Origin: Marinobacter orientalis
GTDB lineage: Bacteria > Pseudomonadota > Gammaproteobacteria > Pseudomonadales > Oleiphilaceae
Direction of reading: 5' to 3'
Length of the DNA: 64,000 nt
Assembly (NCBI RefSeq): GCF_004792665.1
Contig: NZ_SRZX01000003.1
Coordinates: forward strand, 248,001-312,000
Below the pieces are notes generated by a model, which was not told the DNA's origin, did not search any database, and worked only from the letters and a program-made list of their open reading frames with translations. Below, piece after piece: positions 55,877 to 64,000 of the stretch (the first letter of the stretch is position 1; the number at the start of each line of letters is the position of its first letter). The position numbers and the translations under genes are program-made.

Positions 55877-57763
55877 TCAGGCGGATTGCTTCTCGCTGCC
55901 TTCCAGAATCTGCCTGATTTCCGTGGCTGAGAGCGTTTCTTTTGCCAGAACGGCGCTGGCCAGAGCCTCCAGTTGCTGGCGATGGTCAGAAAGGAAGCTT
56001 ACCGTGGCCGTTTCCAGTTCAATCAGTTTGGCCTGAACCTCCATATCGATCAGTTCTGCCATGTGTTCGCTGTATTCCCGGGGCTGTCCCAGTTCCCGGC
56101 CCAGGAAGACGTGTTCCTCACCAATACCCAATCCCAACGGTCCGATTTTCTCGCTCATGCCCCATTGCCCGAACATGCGCCGCAACAGCCTGGTTGCCTC
56201 CTTCAGATCGTTCTGGGCACCGGTGCTTACCTCACCGTAAATCAGCTTCTCCGAGGAGCGGCCACCCAGCATGACCTTGATGCGATCGGTCAGGTAGCTT
56301 TCAGTGTAGTTATAGCGGTCTTCTTTGGGGGTCTGTTCGGTCACACCCATCGACATGCCATGGGGGATAATGGTCACTCTGGTGAGCGGGTCAGCCTTGG
56401 GCATGAAATAGGCCATGATGGCGTGCCCGCACTCGTGATAGGCCACAACTTCTTTTTCTTCGTGAGTCAGTTCGGCATCGCGTTCCTCTCCCAGCACGAT
56501 GCGGTCGCGGGCACGCTCGAAGCAGTCATTATTGACCTTTTTCAGGTTCAGCCTTGCAGCCGTCAGTGCTGCCTCGTTAACGAGGTTTTTCAGGTCGGCA
56601 CCGGAAAAGCCGATGGTGCGGGCGGCAATTTCCCCGAGCTCAACACTGCTGTCGAGGGGGACTTTCCTGACGTGGACTTCAAGGATGGCCTTGCGGGCTT
56701 CCTTGTGGGGCATGTCCAGCGTTACCTTGCGATCAAAGCGGCCCGGGCGCAACAGGGCGCTGTCGAGTACGTCCGGGCGGTTGGTCGCCGCCAGAACAAC
56801 GACACTCTCATGGCCTTCAAAGCCGTCCATTTCCGTGAGGATCTGGTTGAGAGTCTGTTCCCGTTCATCGTGGCCACCACCGAAGCCGGCGCCACGGGAG
56901 CGCCCAATGGCATCCAGTTCATCAATAAAGATCAGCGCAGGCGCTTCTTTGCGGGCTGTGTCGAACATGTCCCGAACCCGCGCTGCGCCAACGCCAACAA
57001 ACATTTCGATAAACTCGGAGGCACTGATGTTGAAAAAGGGCACGTCGGCTTCGCCGGCAATGGCCTTGGCCAGCAGCGTTTTGCCGGTTCCTGGTGGGCC
57101 TACCAGCAGGATGCCAGTGGGCATATCCGCGCCCAGGGCCCTGTATTTCTCCGGATTGGTCAGGAAATCAATGATCTCGGTGATGTCGCGCTTTGCGGAT
57201 TCGATTCCTGCCACGTCCGAAAGGCGGGTTCTGGAGAACTGCTTCTCCACCCGGTGGGCCTTGGAGCGGTTGAAGCCCAGAGCACCACCACCCTGCATCA
57301 TGCGACGCTGGGCGTAAGACCAGAACCAGAACATCAGCCCAAGAAACAGTAACCACGGCAGGACGCTGGTCAGCACCTGTTGCCACGCCGGAGGTTCCGC
57401 CGGTTGGGCGCTGATGGTGACGGCATGGGATTCGAGCAGCGGAAGCAGGTCCGGGTCTTCAAGCGGCGGGCGGACGCTGTGGAAGCGGAGGGAATCGCTG
57501 TTTTCGGTCCAGGCGTTACCGCCCTCTTCAGTCAACCGGCCTTCAATATGATCGGCCCGAAGGGTAATTTCTTCCACGTGGTCGTTGGCGACGGCTTGCT
57601 TGAATTGCGAGTAGGGTAATTCGGCAATCGTTGGCTGTTGTCTTTCCTGGAACCAGAAAAACATCAGAATGATTGCAGCGCTCAGCCATAAAAACGAGTA
57701 TTGAGACGGTATCTGTGGATTTTGCGGTTGTTCCGGCTGCTGGGGCTTTTGTGTCTGGGTCAT
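55877..57763 (-). CDS. ftsH: ATP-dependent zinc metalloprotease FtsH (divergent paralogue)
   Basis: A 628-aa membrane AAA+ protease. Two helices ([17 protein letters not shown] about 22-38; [19 protein letters not shown] about 132-150) flank a small periplasmic domain. Walker A GPPGTGKT is at residues 222-229, Walker B is [11 protein letters not shown], and the zinc motif HECGH is at 443-447. It degrades membrane and soluble proteins. It has a proline/glutamine-rich N-terminus ([14 protein letters not shown]) and a diverged periplasmic domain, and it lacks the rrmJ and folP neighbours of the usual ftsH. It is probably a second copy. Confidence 0.92.
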   Translation of the reverse strand: MTQTQKPQQPEQPQNPQIPSQYSFLWLSAAIILMFFWFQERQQPTIAELPYSQFKQAVANDHVEEITLRADHIEGRLTEEGGNAWTENSDSLRFHSVRPPLEDPDLLPLLESHAVTISAQPAEPPAWQQVLTSVLPWLLFLGLMFWFWSYAQRRMMQGGGALGFNRSKAHRVEKQFSRTRLSDVAGIESAKRDITEIIDFLTNPEKYRALGADMPTGILLVGPPGTGKTLLAKAIAGEADVPFFNISASEFIEMFVGVGAARVRDMFDTARKEAPALIFIDELDAIGRSRGAGFGGGHDEREQTLNQILTEMDGFEGHESVVVLAATNRPDVLDSALLRPGRFDRKVTLDMPHKEARKAILEVHVRKVPLDSSVELGEIAARTIGFSGADLKNLVNEAALTAARLNLKKVNNDCFERARDRIVLGEERDAELTHEEKEVVAYHECGHAIMAYFMPKADPLTRVTIIPHGMSMGVTEQTPKEDRYNYTESYLTDRIKVMLGGRSSEKLIYGEVSTGAQNDLKEATRLLRRMFGQWGMSEKIGPLGLGIGEEHVFLGRELGQPREYSEHMAELIDMEVQAKLIELETATVSFLSDHRQQLEALASAVLAKETLSATEIRQILEGSEKQSA

Positions 57764-57844
57764 GGTGTTCCGTCTTTATGGCTGTAAAATCTCCTGCCAA
57801 TGGTGTTTTACACCGCGACTGGTCAGGTGGCAAGGGATAGAAAC

Positions 57845-58885
57845 ATGATTCCATTGGATCCGGAAAACTGGAGTCTACTGCAAGGTATTATCGTTTTTTG
57901 CGTGTGCGCGGCGGTCATTGCAGTGGCCGGCACGCGCATTACCCGGATCGTGGACCAGCTGGCTGATCGAACGGGAATAGGCGAAGCGGCGGCCGGTGCG
58001 GTTCTGTTGGGTGGTTCCACCTCCATCGGCGGTGTTGTGCTCTCGGTGACAGCGGCCTGGCATGGTCATGCTGAACTGGCCGTGAGCAACGCCTTGGGCG
58101 GTATTGCGGTGCAGACGTTTTTCCTCGCGGTTGCGGACATGGTTTACCGTCGCGCCAATCTTGAACACGCTGCCGCCTCAGTGCCGAACATGATGCAGAA
58201 CGGGCTGCTGATCTGCCTGTTGTCGCTGATTCTCTTCGCTCCCTATCTGCCCGAGTTTACGATTGCCGGCATTCATCCAATAACGCCGGTCCTGTTGGCG
58301 GTCTATATCTACGGTATCTACCTGGTGCGGGGTGCGACGGAGTCCCCCATGTGGCGGCCTTCCGTTACCAGGGAAACGCGGGAGGACGAGCCCGACGACG
58401 TAAATACCATGCCTTCGCTGCCTCGGCTTTCGACTGAGTTTCTTATATTAATGGCAGTGCTGGGTACTGCAGGCTGGTCACTGGAGCCGGCCGCAACAGT
58501 GATCGCGGCCAAGACCAACCTGACCCAGACCGTTGTCGGGGTCATGTTGACAGCAATCAGTACCTCTATACCCGAATTGGTGACATCCATTGCCGCCGTT
58601 CGGCGCGGCGCGCTGACGCTCGCGGTTGGCGGCATCATCGGAGGTAACGCCTTCGATACCCTGTTTACCGCCGCCTCTGACATCGCTTACCGGGAGGGCT
58701 CGATTTACCATGCCATACCGGAGGATTCCAAATTCTGGGCGGTGCTGACCCTGCTGATGTCCGGTGTGCTGATGATGGGGCTGATTCGCCGTGAGCGCGA
58801 GGGCATCGGCATGATCGGTATGGAAAGCGTCGTCATTACCGTTCTTTATGTGCTGGGCGTGGTGCTGTTGCTGACCGGTGGCTGA
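57845..58885 (+). CDS. CaCA-superfamily sodium/calcium-exchanger-like protein
   Basis: A 346-aa membrane protein with two inverted halves of about five helices. The second alpha-repeat is normal (LTAISTSIPELVTSIAAVRRG, GGIIGGNAFDTLF). The first reads LGGSTSIGGVVLSVTAAWHG, with Gly-Gly where the family has the acidic Pro-Glu of GTSLPE. ATG 57845 has AAGGGAT before it; a longer reading starts inside the region opposite ftsH. Ion specificity is not determined. Confidence 0.8.
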   Translation: MIPLDPENWSLLQGIIVFCVCAAVIAVAGTRITRIVDQLADRTGIGEAAAGAVLLGGSTSIGGVVLSVTAAWHGHAELAVSNALGGIAVQTFFLAVADMVYRRANLEHAAASVPNMMQNGLLICLLSLILFAPYLPEFTIAGIHPITPVLLAVYIYGIYLVRGATESPMWRPSVTRETREDEPDDVNTMPSLPRLSTEFLILMAVLGTAGWSLEPAATVIAAKTNLTQTVVGVMLTAISTSIPELVTSIAAVRRGALTLAVGGIIGGNAFDTLFTAASDIAYREGSIYHAIPEDSKFWAVLTLLMSGVLMMGLIRREREGIGMIGMESVVITVLYVLGVVLLLTGG

Positions 58886-58991
58886 CCTGTCCGGTTAAAG
58901 TCTGAGCCGATTACTGTTGCCGGATACGCCACTTGACGCCTTGAGGCTGTTTCGCGAACTATGGATAGTCGCTTTCAGCCTCGAGGTTTCA

Positions 58992-59465
58992 ATGAGCCCT
59001 CCCTTTTCCGACCAGACCCGGCGCCTTTACAATGAGCGCAAGAACCTGTGCCAGTCTTTGGAGCTCCAGGGTGTGGTGTTCGCAGGCAGGTTGCCGACGC
59101 TGGCCAGGCGCCTGGACAAGTTCGAGTCGGTGGAAGCATACGTAGAGGCGATCAAAGCCAAGAAGCAGCGCGACCCGGTGCTGTTCACGCTGCAGTTGCT
59201 GTCAATTGAAAGTCGCGAGGGCACGCCTGCGGAGGCCATGGAAGCGGTTACCGAGTATGCCGAGCCCTTTCGCAACCTGATGCGGGACCTGGCACTGCGG
59301 CACAATGTCAACATCATTGGCGGTTCCACACCGGTGAAGGAGGAAGATGGCCAGAGCTGTATTCTGACGCCCTGTGATTTTCCCTTTGCCCGTAATAGCG
59401 GTACGGTCAGGAACCTGAAGGATCGACGGCATGACCTCTACACGGTGAACTGGCGTGGACAGTAA
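58992..59465 (+). pseudogene. Collapsed GNAT / carbon-nitrogen hydrolase fusion gene
   Basis: A 157-residue readable frame joins two distant parts of a known fusion. The first part, RRLYNERKNLCQSLELQGVV, resembles the end of the GNAT domain (up to KKQRDPVL). It then jumps directly to FTLQLLSIESREGTPAEAM and NVNIIGGSTPV of the carbon-nitrogen hydrolase domain. Several hundred residues are missing between and before these, including the nitrilase catalytic Glu and Cys, and the tail after STPVKEEDG is not recognisable. It may be expressed as a small chimeric protein but cannot be a working enzyme. It fills the 58886-59471 gap. Confidence 0.6.
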
Positions 59466-59471
59466 GCCATC

Positions 59472-61397
59472 ATGACCCGTTCGGTAACGCGCTTCAGGAC
59501 GTTCGGTCGTTTATTGCTCGGGCTGCTGGTTCTGCTTTTGCTGCTCCTGATTGCGGGGGGATGGTACGCCCGGGTTGCCTGGGAGGAGTGGCGACAGGCA
59601 CACGGCATCCGCAACCCGGAATGGCAGGGAGTTGATGTGTCTCTGGCCGCGGTCCGGCTTCAGGATTTCAGCGTGAGCCAGATGCGGGATGGCGAGGTCT
59701 ATCGCGCCGAGGGCAGGGAGCTGTCATTGGGCTGGAGCTGGCACTGGCATGGGCCGATGCTGGACGTAGTGCGAGTGGGACAGTTGACGGTGGAGATCCC
59801 GGAATGGCCCGCTAACGAAGGGCAGGACGGGCCGTCTGCAGGTATGCCTGCTGATTTGCCGCTCTGGCTGCCGGAAACGGTTACCATTGATCAACTTGTT
59901 CTCATGCTTCCCGATGGTATACGTGCCCGGGGCGATCTGGCTGTGTCACAGCTTTCGGTGCCCGACGAGCGGGAACTTGTCACCAATGGCATGAACGTAG
60001 AGCTTCCGGTTGCCCCGGTGACCCTGGCGGACTGGCAGCTCCGGGCAGGGCAGGCAAATCTGATGTTTGCCGGCAAGGCCAGCGAGCAATCCGCTTCCCT
60101 GGAGTTTAACGATGGCACGCGTATCGAGCTGGCCCGGGTCGATGCCCCTGACAACGCCGCGCAGTTGGATAACGTCAGGGTCAATCTGGCCGGGACAAGA
60201 CTGAATGCCCGGTATCACCTTCAGTCAATGGCACTGGAGGAACTGACTTTTGAGGGCCCTGTGGACGCAACTACAGCCACTATCCGTCACCCACAACTAC
60301 TCCTGCAACCCTGGCGCCTTGCTGGCCGGCTGGAGGTCAGCCTTGAAGCGTTCAGCCTTGATGGCAGGCTCACGTCGGACGCAGGTGCCGGCGCCGATAT
60401 TGCTTTCAGCCTTCCGTTCGCTGGCGTCCCGGATCTGGATGCTGAAATGACGGCCAGCGGCGCAAAGGCAAGTCGGGCACTGTCAAAAACCTTCACCGCG
60501 TGGCCGGCGGGACTTGAGATCGACGAGGGCAGCGTCGGGGCGACTCTGGGGGCAAGCTTGCCATCCCGGGGTGTCCAGATGCAGGGTGAAATCGTCTTTG
60601 ATGGCGCCGGTGGGTTGTTTGCCAGAACGGCCTGGACCGGTCTCGAAGGCAAGCTCGCCATTGATCTTTCCGGAGAGCGGCTGGAGATCGACATGCCCGG
60701 CCTGGTTCTCGATACCGTCAATCCGGGCATTGCTTTGAAGAATATCGAGGTTTCCGGTGGCTATCGCTCTGCCACGGCGCAGTTGGGTACGGGCACGCTG
60801 ACCCTGGAGCACGCCTCCGCACAACTTCTGGGTGGCCGGGTTTACATCGAACCGACGCAGTGGCAGCTTTCGGAGCTGCCTCTGCGGGTTCCTCTTGAGC
60901 TCAATGGCATCGAGCTGTCGGAACTGATGCAGGTGTATCCGGCGCAAGGCCTGGCAGGCAGTGGTGTGCTTGAGGGCACTATGCCGGTGTGGATCAGCGA
61001 GGAGGGGGTCAGCGTTGAGTCGGGACGGATTGAAGCATTGGCCCCCGGGGGCACGCTGAAACTGCCGGCAGACCGGCTCAGAGCGATGGCGCAGGACAAT
61101 GAGGTGATGGCGCTGGTGGTGCAGGCTATGCAAAACTTTAACTACTCGGTTCTCAACAGCACGGTAGACTATGACCGGGATGGTAAGCTTGTTCTGGGAT
61201 TGCGTCTCGAGGGCAGCAGCCCGGATGTGCGCGACGGTCATCCGATCGTCCTCAATATCAACCTGGAAGAAGACATTCCGGCGTTGCTGACCAGCCTGCA
61301 GCTCAGTGGCCGGGTCAATGAAGCGGTGACAGAAAAGGTGCGCAAGCTGATGCAGGAGCGGGAAGCACAGAGCGAGTCTGCCGGATCGGGGAACTAA
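59472..61397 (+). CDS. ydbH: YdbH-family AsmA-like intermembrane lipid transport protein
   Basis: A 641-aa protein with one N-terminal anchor (LLLGLLVLLLLLLIAGGWYA) followed by a long beta-rich, AsmA/DUF748-like periplasmic region. The C-terminal part (LKLPADRLRAMAQDNEVM, VRKLMQE) matches YdbH. YdbH is one of the AsmA-like proteins that carry phospholipids to the outer membrane in E. coli. It is shorter than E. coli YdbH (879). First gene of ydbH-ynbE-ydbL. Confidence 0.85.
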   Translation: MTRSVTRFRTFGRLLLGLLVLLLLLLIAGGWYARVAWEEWRQAHGIRNPEWQGVDVSLAAVRLQDFSVSQMRDGEVYRAEGRELSLGWSWHWHGPMLDVVRVGQLTVEIPEWPANEGQDGPSAGMPADLPLWLPETVTIDQLVLMLPDGIRARGDLAVSQLSVPDERELVTNGMNVELPVAPVTLADWQLRAGQANLMFAGKASEQSASLEFNDGTRIELARVDAPDNAAQLDNVRVNLAGTRLNARYHLQSMALEELTFEGPVDATTATIRHPQLLLQPWRLAGRLEVSLEAFSLDGRLTSDAGAGADIAFSLPFAGVPDLDAEMTASGAKASRALSKTFTAWPAGLEIDEGSVGATLGASLPSRGVQMQGEIVFDGAGGLFARTAWTGLEGKLAIDLSGERLEIDMPGLVLDTVNPGIALKNIEVSGGYRSATAQLGTGTLTLEHASAQLLGGRVYIEPTQWQLSELPLRVPLELNGIELSELMQVYPAQGLAGSGVLEGTMPVWISEEGVSVESGRIEALAPGGTLKLPADRLRAMAQDNEVMALVVQAMQNFNYSVLNSTVDYDRDGKLVLGLRLEGSSPDVRDGHPIVLNINLEEDIPALLTSLQLSGRVNEAVTEKVRKLMQEREAQSESAGSGN

Positions 61398-61412
61398 TCA
61401 GGAGTGTGGTAT

Positions 61413-61631
61413 ATGGATAGGTACAGGCCAGGCATGTTATCCGGTAAGGGGCTGGGCACGCCGGTGATGCTGGCGCTTGCTCTGAGTGCGGCGGCATGCA
61501 CGCCCACGGTACGGATGGAGGCGCCCAGGGAACCCATCACGGTGAATCTTAACGTCAAGATCCAGCACGAAATCTACGTAAAGGTGGATAAAGACGTGGA
61601 TGAACTTTTCGGCGAAAAGGGCTTGTTCTGA
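61413..61631 (+). CDS. ynbE: YnbE-family small lipoprotein
   Basis: A 72-aa lipoprotein: signal sequence with lipobox LSAAAC, then APREPITVNLNVKIQHEIYVKVDKDVDELF, the YnbE core with alternating beta pattern. In E. coli YnbE extends the YdbH bridge at the outer membrane. ATG 61413 has AGGAG 9 bp upstream; an earlier in-frame ATG (61404) is less likely. Confidence 0.85.
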   Translation: MDRYRPGMLSGKGLGTPVMLALALSAAACTPTVRMEAPREPITVNLNVKIQHEIYVKVDKDVDELFGEKGLF

Positions 61632-61660
61632 TGATCAATTCTGAATTCAGGGAGTCACTC

Positions 61661-62005
61661 ATGAAACGGTTTGTTCAACTTGGTGCGCTCATCCTTGTGC
61701 TTTGCCTGGCCGTGCCCGCGCTTTCGATGGAACTGGACGAGGCCAAAAGCCGTTTGGATGCAGCCAAGCAGCAGGGCCTGGTGGGGGAAACGCCAACCGG
61801 TTATCTGGAGGTGGTCAGGGCTGAGGGCAATGCCCAGGGCATCGTTGATGCGATCAATAAGGCCCGGCGGGACGAATACGCCCGCATCGCAGAAAAATAT
61901 GATATTCCCGTGACCCAGGTGGAAACGGTGGCCGGCCAGAAAGCGCTGAACAAAACACCGCCGGGACAGCTCATCCTGGTGGATGGTGAGTGGGTCAAAA
62001 AATAG
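61661..62005 (+). CDS. ydbL: YdbL-family periplasmic protein (DUF1318)
   Basis: A 114-aa exported protein with signal peptide (FVQLGALILVLCLAVPALS) and the DUF1318 region (LDEAKSRLDAAKQQGLVGET, QVETVAGQKALNKTPPGQLI). YdbL modulates YdbH-YnbE assembly in E. coli. GGGAG lies 8 bp before ATG 61661. The stop is directly followed by the ATG of the SpeE-like gene. Confidence 0.87.
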   Translation: MKRFVQLGALILVLCLAVPALSMELDEAKSRLDAAKQQGLVGETPTGYLEVVRAEGNAQGIVDAINKARRDEYARIAEKYDIPVTQVETVAGQKALNKTPPGQLILVDGEWVKK

Positions 62006-62680
62006 ATGGCTCGCTTTGAGGAAATTGGCACCGCAACCATTCCCGGCAATGGAACCCGTTTGCGCCTGCTGCAACGCAATGATGAATTCTCGATAAAGAT
62101 CGCCGGTACCAGCGGAGAACTGATGAACAGCCGGTTACACGGCTCGGAAGATGCCCTGGCGACACTTGCCTGCGAGCGGATAGCCAGCCAGCCGGAACCT
62201 CGCGTGCTGATTGGCGGGTTGGGAATGGGGTTTACCCTGGCTGCGGCGCTATCGGCACTGGGGGAAGATGCCCGCGTAACTGTTGCTGAACTGGTTCCCG
62301 AGGTTGAGGCGTGGAACCGCGGCGCGCTCGGTAGCGCGGCCGGGCATCCGTTGCATGATACCAGGGCCAGTGTTCACATCGGTGACGTGGCGGAGCTGCT
62401 CAGGGAGGGCGATGGCAACTGCGATGCCATCCTGCTGGATGTGGACAATGGGCCGGAAGGGCTTACCCGTAAGGAAAATAACTGGATCTACTCGCCTGCC
62501 GGTATTGCGGCGGCACAGAAATCTTTGAGCCCTGACGGCGTACTGGCGTACTGGTCGGCAGGGCCGGAGCACGCGTTTACCGAGCGGCTGCGCCGCGCCG
62601 GATTGTCCGTTGAGCCGGTCACAGTGCGCGCCCTGCGCCCGGGCAAAGGTGCCCGTCACGTGATCTGGCTGGCGTGGTAA
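62006..62680 (+). CDS. Spermidine-synthase-like Rossmann-fold protein
   Basis: A 224-aa SAM-dependent-methyltransferase/SpeE-like protein. The SAM loop is VLIGGLGMGFTLAAAL and the Asp region is DAILLDVDNGPEG, with a TVAELVPEVEAWNRG motif in between. It lacks the full N-terminal domain of true SpeE, so the substrate is uncertain. It is directly joined to ydbL, so they are one transcript. Confidence 0.8.
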   Translation: MARFEEIGTATIPGNGTRLRLLQRNDEFSIKIAGTSGELMNSRLHGSEDALATLACERIASQPEPRVLIGGLGMGFTLAAALSALGEDARVTVAELVPEVEAWNRGALGSAAGHPLHDTRASVHIGDVAELLREGDGNCDAILLDVDNGPEGLTRKENNWIYSPAGIAAAQKSLSPDGVLAYWSAGPEHAFTERLRRAGLSVEPVTVRALRPGKGARHVIWLAW

Positions 62681-62801
62681 ACCCTCCCCGTTGCCGGATG
62701 GCCATTCGAAATACCGCTAGTCGGGTTGTATTTTCGGAGTTAATGGCCAAGTCTTTACAGTAAGATCTGATTAATTCTCTGGGATATCGGGAGGCATTTT
62801 C

Positions 62802-63335
62802 ATGAAACCTTCAGCGAGTTTGATCGGCGAGCAGGAAGACCACAAGGTGGCTGCGGTTTTTGACACCGAATCGGACGCCAGGGGAACGGCGAAAGCGATA
62901 TGTGAGGAAACAAGCCTGACGGATGAACAGGTGACGGTCCTCAGCCCGGACGACCGGCATCAGGGTAAGCAACTGGAGCCCGAAGATCGCGGAATCTGGA
63001 AGACACTGGTTCGTTCCCATATCGGTCTGGCTATCGTCGGTGCGGTAGCCGGATTTGTGCTGTTTCTGATACTGAGCACCGTCGGCGTCGGTTTCATAGC
63101 CCGTAATGCGGTTGTTGCCGTTTCAGTAATGACCGCCTTTGGGGCGGTATTCGGCATGCTGGCCGCAGGGGCAGTGACACTCCGTCCGGATCACACGCCG
63201 TATCTGGCCAAGGCGCAGTCTGCCCTGAGCGAGGGGAAGTACGTTCTGGCGGTGCACGCTTCCAGCCTTGAACAGCTTCAGGAGGTAAAGTCGCTTCTCA
63301 ACGCCCGGAATATTAAAATAATGCCAACCATCTGA
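62802..63335 (+). CDS. Stress-type membrane protein, function unknown
   Basis: A 177-aa protein with an acidic N-terminal soluble domain (AVFDTESDARGTAKAICEET, SLTDEQVTVLSPDDR), two helices (HIGLAIVGAVAGFVLFLILS; AVVAVSVMTAFGAVFGMLAAG) and a C-terminal soluble tail with VLAVHASSLEQLQEVKSLL. The layout resembles hypothetical membrane proteins that pair a ferredoxin-like fold with glycine-zipper helices, but I cannot name a family. GGGAGG precedes the ATG by about 9 bp. Confidence 0.7.
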   Translation: MKPSASLIGEQEDHKVAAVFDTESDARGTAKAICEETSLTDEQVTVLSPDDRHQGKQLEPEDRGIWKTLVRSHIGLAIVGAVAGFVLFLILSTVGVGFIARNAVVAVSVMTAFGAVFGMLAAGAVTLRPDHTPYLAKAQSALSEGKYVLAVHASSLEQLQEVKSLLNARNIKIMPTI

Positions 63336-63361
63336 TTTAACAACCAAGCGGGATTCTGTGT

Positions 63362-63757
63362 ATGCAAGATCTGAAGCGCTCGCGGGTAACCATCATTGCC
63401 GTCAGTGCGATGGTTCTGTTTTTTCTCACCAACTATCTGGCGCGCTTCCTGTTCGGACTGACGGGCGTGGTGGTGTCGGTGGTGATCGCGGCGTTGATTG
63501 CAGCCTATATCAGCTGGTCGGTAGCCCGCATATTGAAGCGGGTGCCGACCAGTGATGAACGTGCACGGGTACTGTGGTCCTACGGTGGTTTCCTGGGTGC
63601 ACTGTTCCTGGCCTGGGCAGCTTACGTCGGACTCTCTGGCGGACTGAATGCGGGCGCCGTTATATTGCTTCTCAGCCACTACCTGCCATACCCTGCACTT
63701 GCCCACCTGATGCTGTCCGATCGCGTAGTGAACAGGCTTGTGGGTGAGCCGGGCTAG
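63362..63757 (+). CDS. Four-helix inner-membrane protein, function unknown
   Basis: A 131-aa protein with four predicted helices (TIIAVSAMVLFFLTNYLARF, GVVVSVVIAALIAAYISW, GGFLGALFLAWAAYVGLSGG, GAVILLLSHYLPYPALAHLML). I do not recognise the family with confidence. It follows the previous gene by 26 bp and its stop overlaps the stop of the convergent kinase gene. Confidence 0.7.
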   Translation: MQDLKRSRVTIIAVSAMVLFFLTNYLARFLFGLTGVVVSVVIAALIAAYISWSVARILKRVPTSDERARVLWSYGGFLGALFLAWAAYVGLSGGLNAGAVILLLSHYLPYPALAHLMLSDRVVNRLVGEPG

Positions 63758-64000
63758 TCGTCGCCTTCCTCGGCATCCCGGGCGCGCTCCTGGCGTTCGC
63801 GTTCTTCTTCCTTGGCGGCGTCGATAACCGCCATAAGTTCGTCCACATCGGCGCTTTCGGTATCGTGCTCGAAGCACCCGGTCAGCCGGCTGTCCGGATG
63901 CAGGTCGCCGGTCTCGTAGAGCGCCCAGATTTCCTTGCCGTAATCGGTATTCAGCAGTTCCGGTGCGAAACGGCCGAAATACCGGCGCATGTTGTCCACG
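63754..64000 (-). CDS. RIO1-like protein kinase, C-terminal part (5' end outside window)
   Basis: The last 82 codons of a gene entering from the right. The sequence VDNMRRYFGRFAPELLNTDY then GKEIWALYETGDLHPDSRLTG resembles the C-terminal region of bacterial RIO1-like kinases, followed by an acidic tail (KEEERERQERARDAEEGDD). The kinase domain lies outside the window, so the assignment is moderate. Confidence 0.5.
   Translation of the reverse strand, partial: VDNMRRYFGRFAPELLNTDYGKEIWALYETGDLHPDSRLTGCFEHDTESADVDELMAVIDAAKEEERERQERARDAEEGDD

Overview
The window looks like a chromosomal segment of a marine gammaproteobacterium, most likely Marinobacter or a close relative. This is inferred from gene content (fused nuoCD in a 13-gene complex I operon, ydbH-ynbE-ydbL, fhuCDB, a GbdR-like regulator, a DmdA-like demethylase); no rRNA or marker gene confirms it. 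Most of the sequence is densely packed core genome on both strands. I saw no tRNA, rRNA, CRISPR array, prophage or intact insertion sequence.

Left part (1-11.0 kb). A Fur-controlled iron block is read leftwards: a half-size ABC exporter with its own Fur box, then fhuC-fhuD-fhuB and a truncated FhuF-like reductase, all overlapping, behind a promoter that contains a second Fur box. Small genes follow: yaiI, a SixA-like phosphatase, PsiE, a PCuAC copper chaperone, YkgJ, DUF3147, an O6-methylguanine-DNA methyltransferase that carries scars of a lost AraC domain, and two near-duplicate universal stress proteins.

11.2-26.0 kb holds nuoA to nuoN (NuoC and NuoD fused), almost all start/stop overlapped. 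It meets, 4 bp away, a three-gene MacAB/DevBCA-like ABC system read the other way. 30.5-34.2 kb has small housekeeping genes (2-TM ion channel, MtfA-like peptidase, MgtC, SDR, stress proteins).

34.4-39.6 kb is unusual. Two almost identical cspA-type genes, each with the same terminator and a similar 5' leader, form 255-bp direct repeats about 5 kb apart. Between them lie an E1alpha-E1beta-E2 2-oxo-acid dehydrogenase operon without E3, and two gene wrecks (a YbhP-type phosphodiesterase and a Crp/Fnr-type regulator tail) just inside the repeats.

44.6-54.1 kb is the most interesting metabolic region. A DmdA/GcvT-family methyltransferase, a MetF-like reductase and formate-THF ligase form a forward operon. 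A GbdR-like AraC regulator, L-serine dehydratase and an 856-aa dimethylglycine/sarcosine-dehydrogenase-like flavoprotein with a folate domain sit beside it. Together they could strip methyl groups from an osmolyte, oxidise them on tetrahydrofolate, recover ATP at the ligase, and carry residual glycine/serine to pyruvate. The substrate is not shown by the sequence.

54.2-64.0 kb carries an HSL-type hydrolase, DUF2784, a divergent FtsH, a CaCA exchanger with an unusual first repeat, a collapsed GNAT/nitrilase gene, the ydbH-ynbE-ydbL lipid-transport operon with a SpeE-like enzyme, two small membrane proteins and the end of a RIO1-like kinase.
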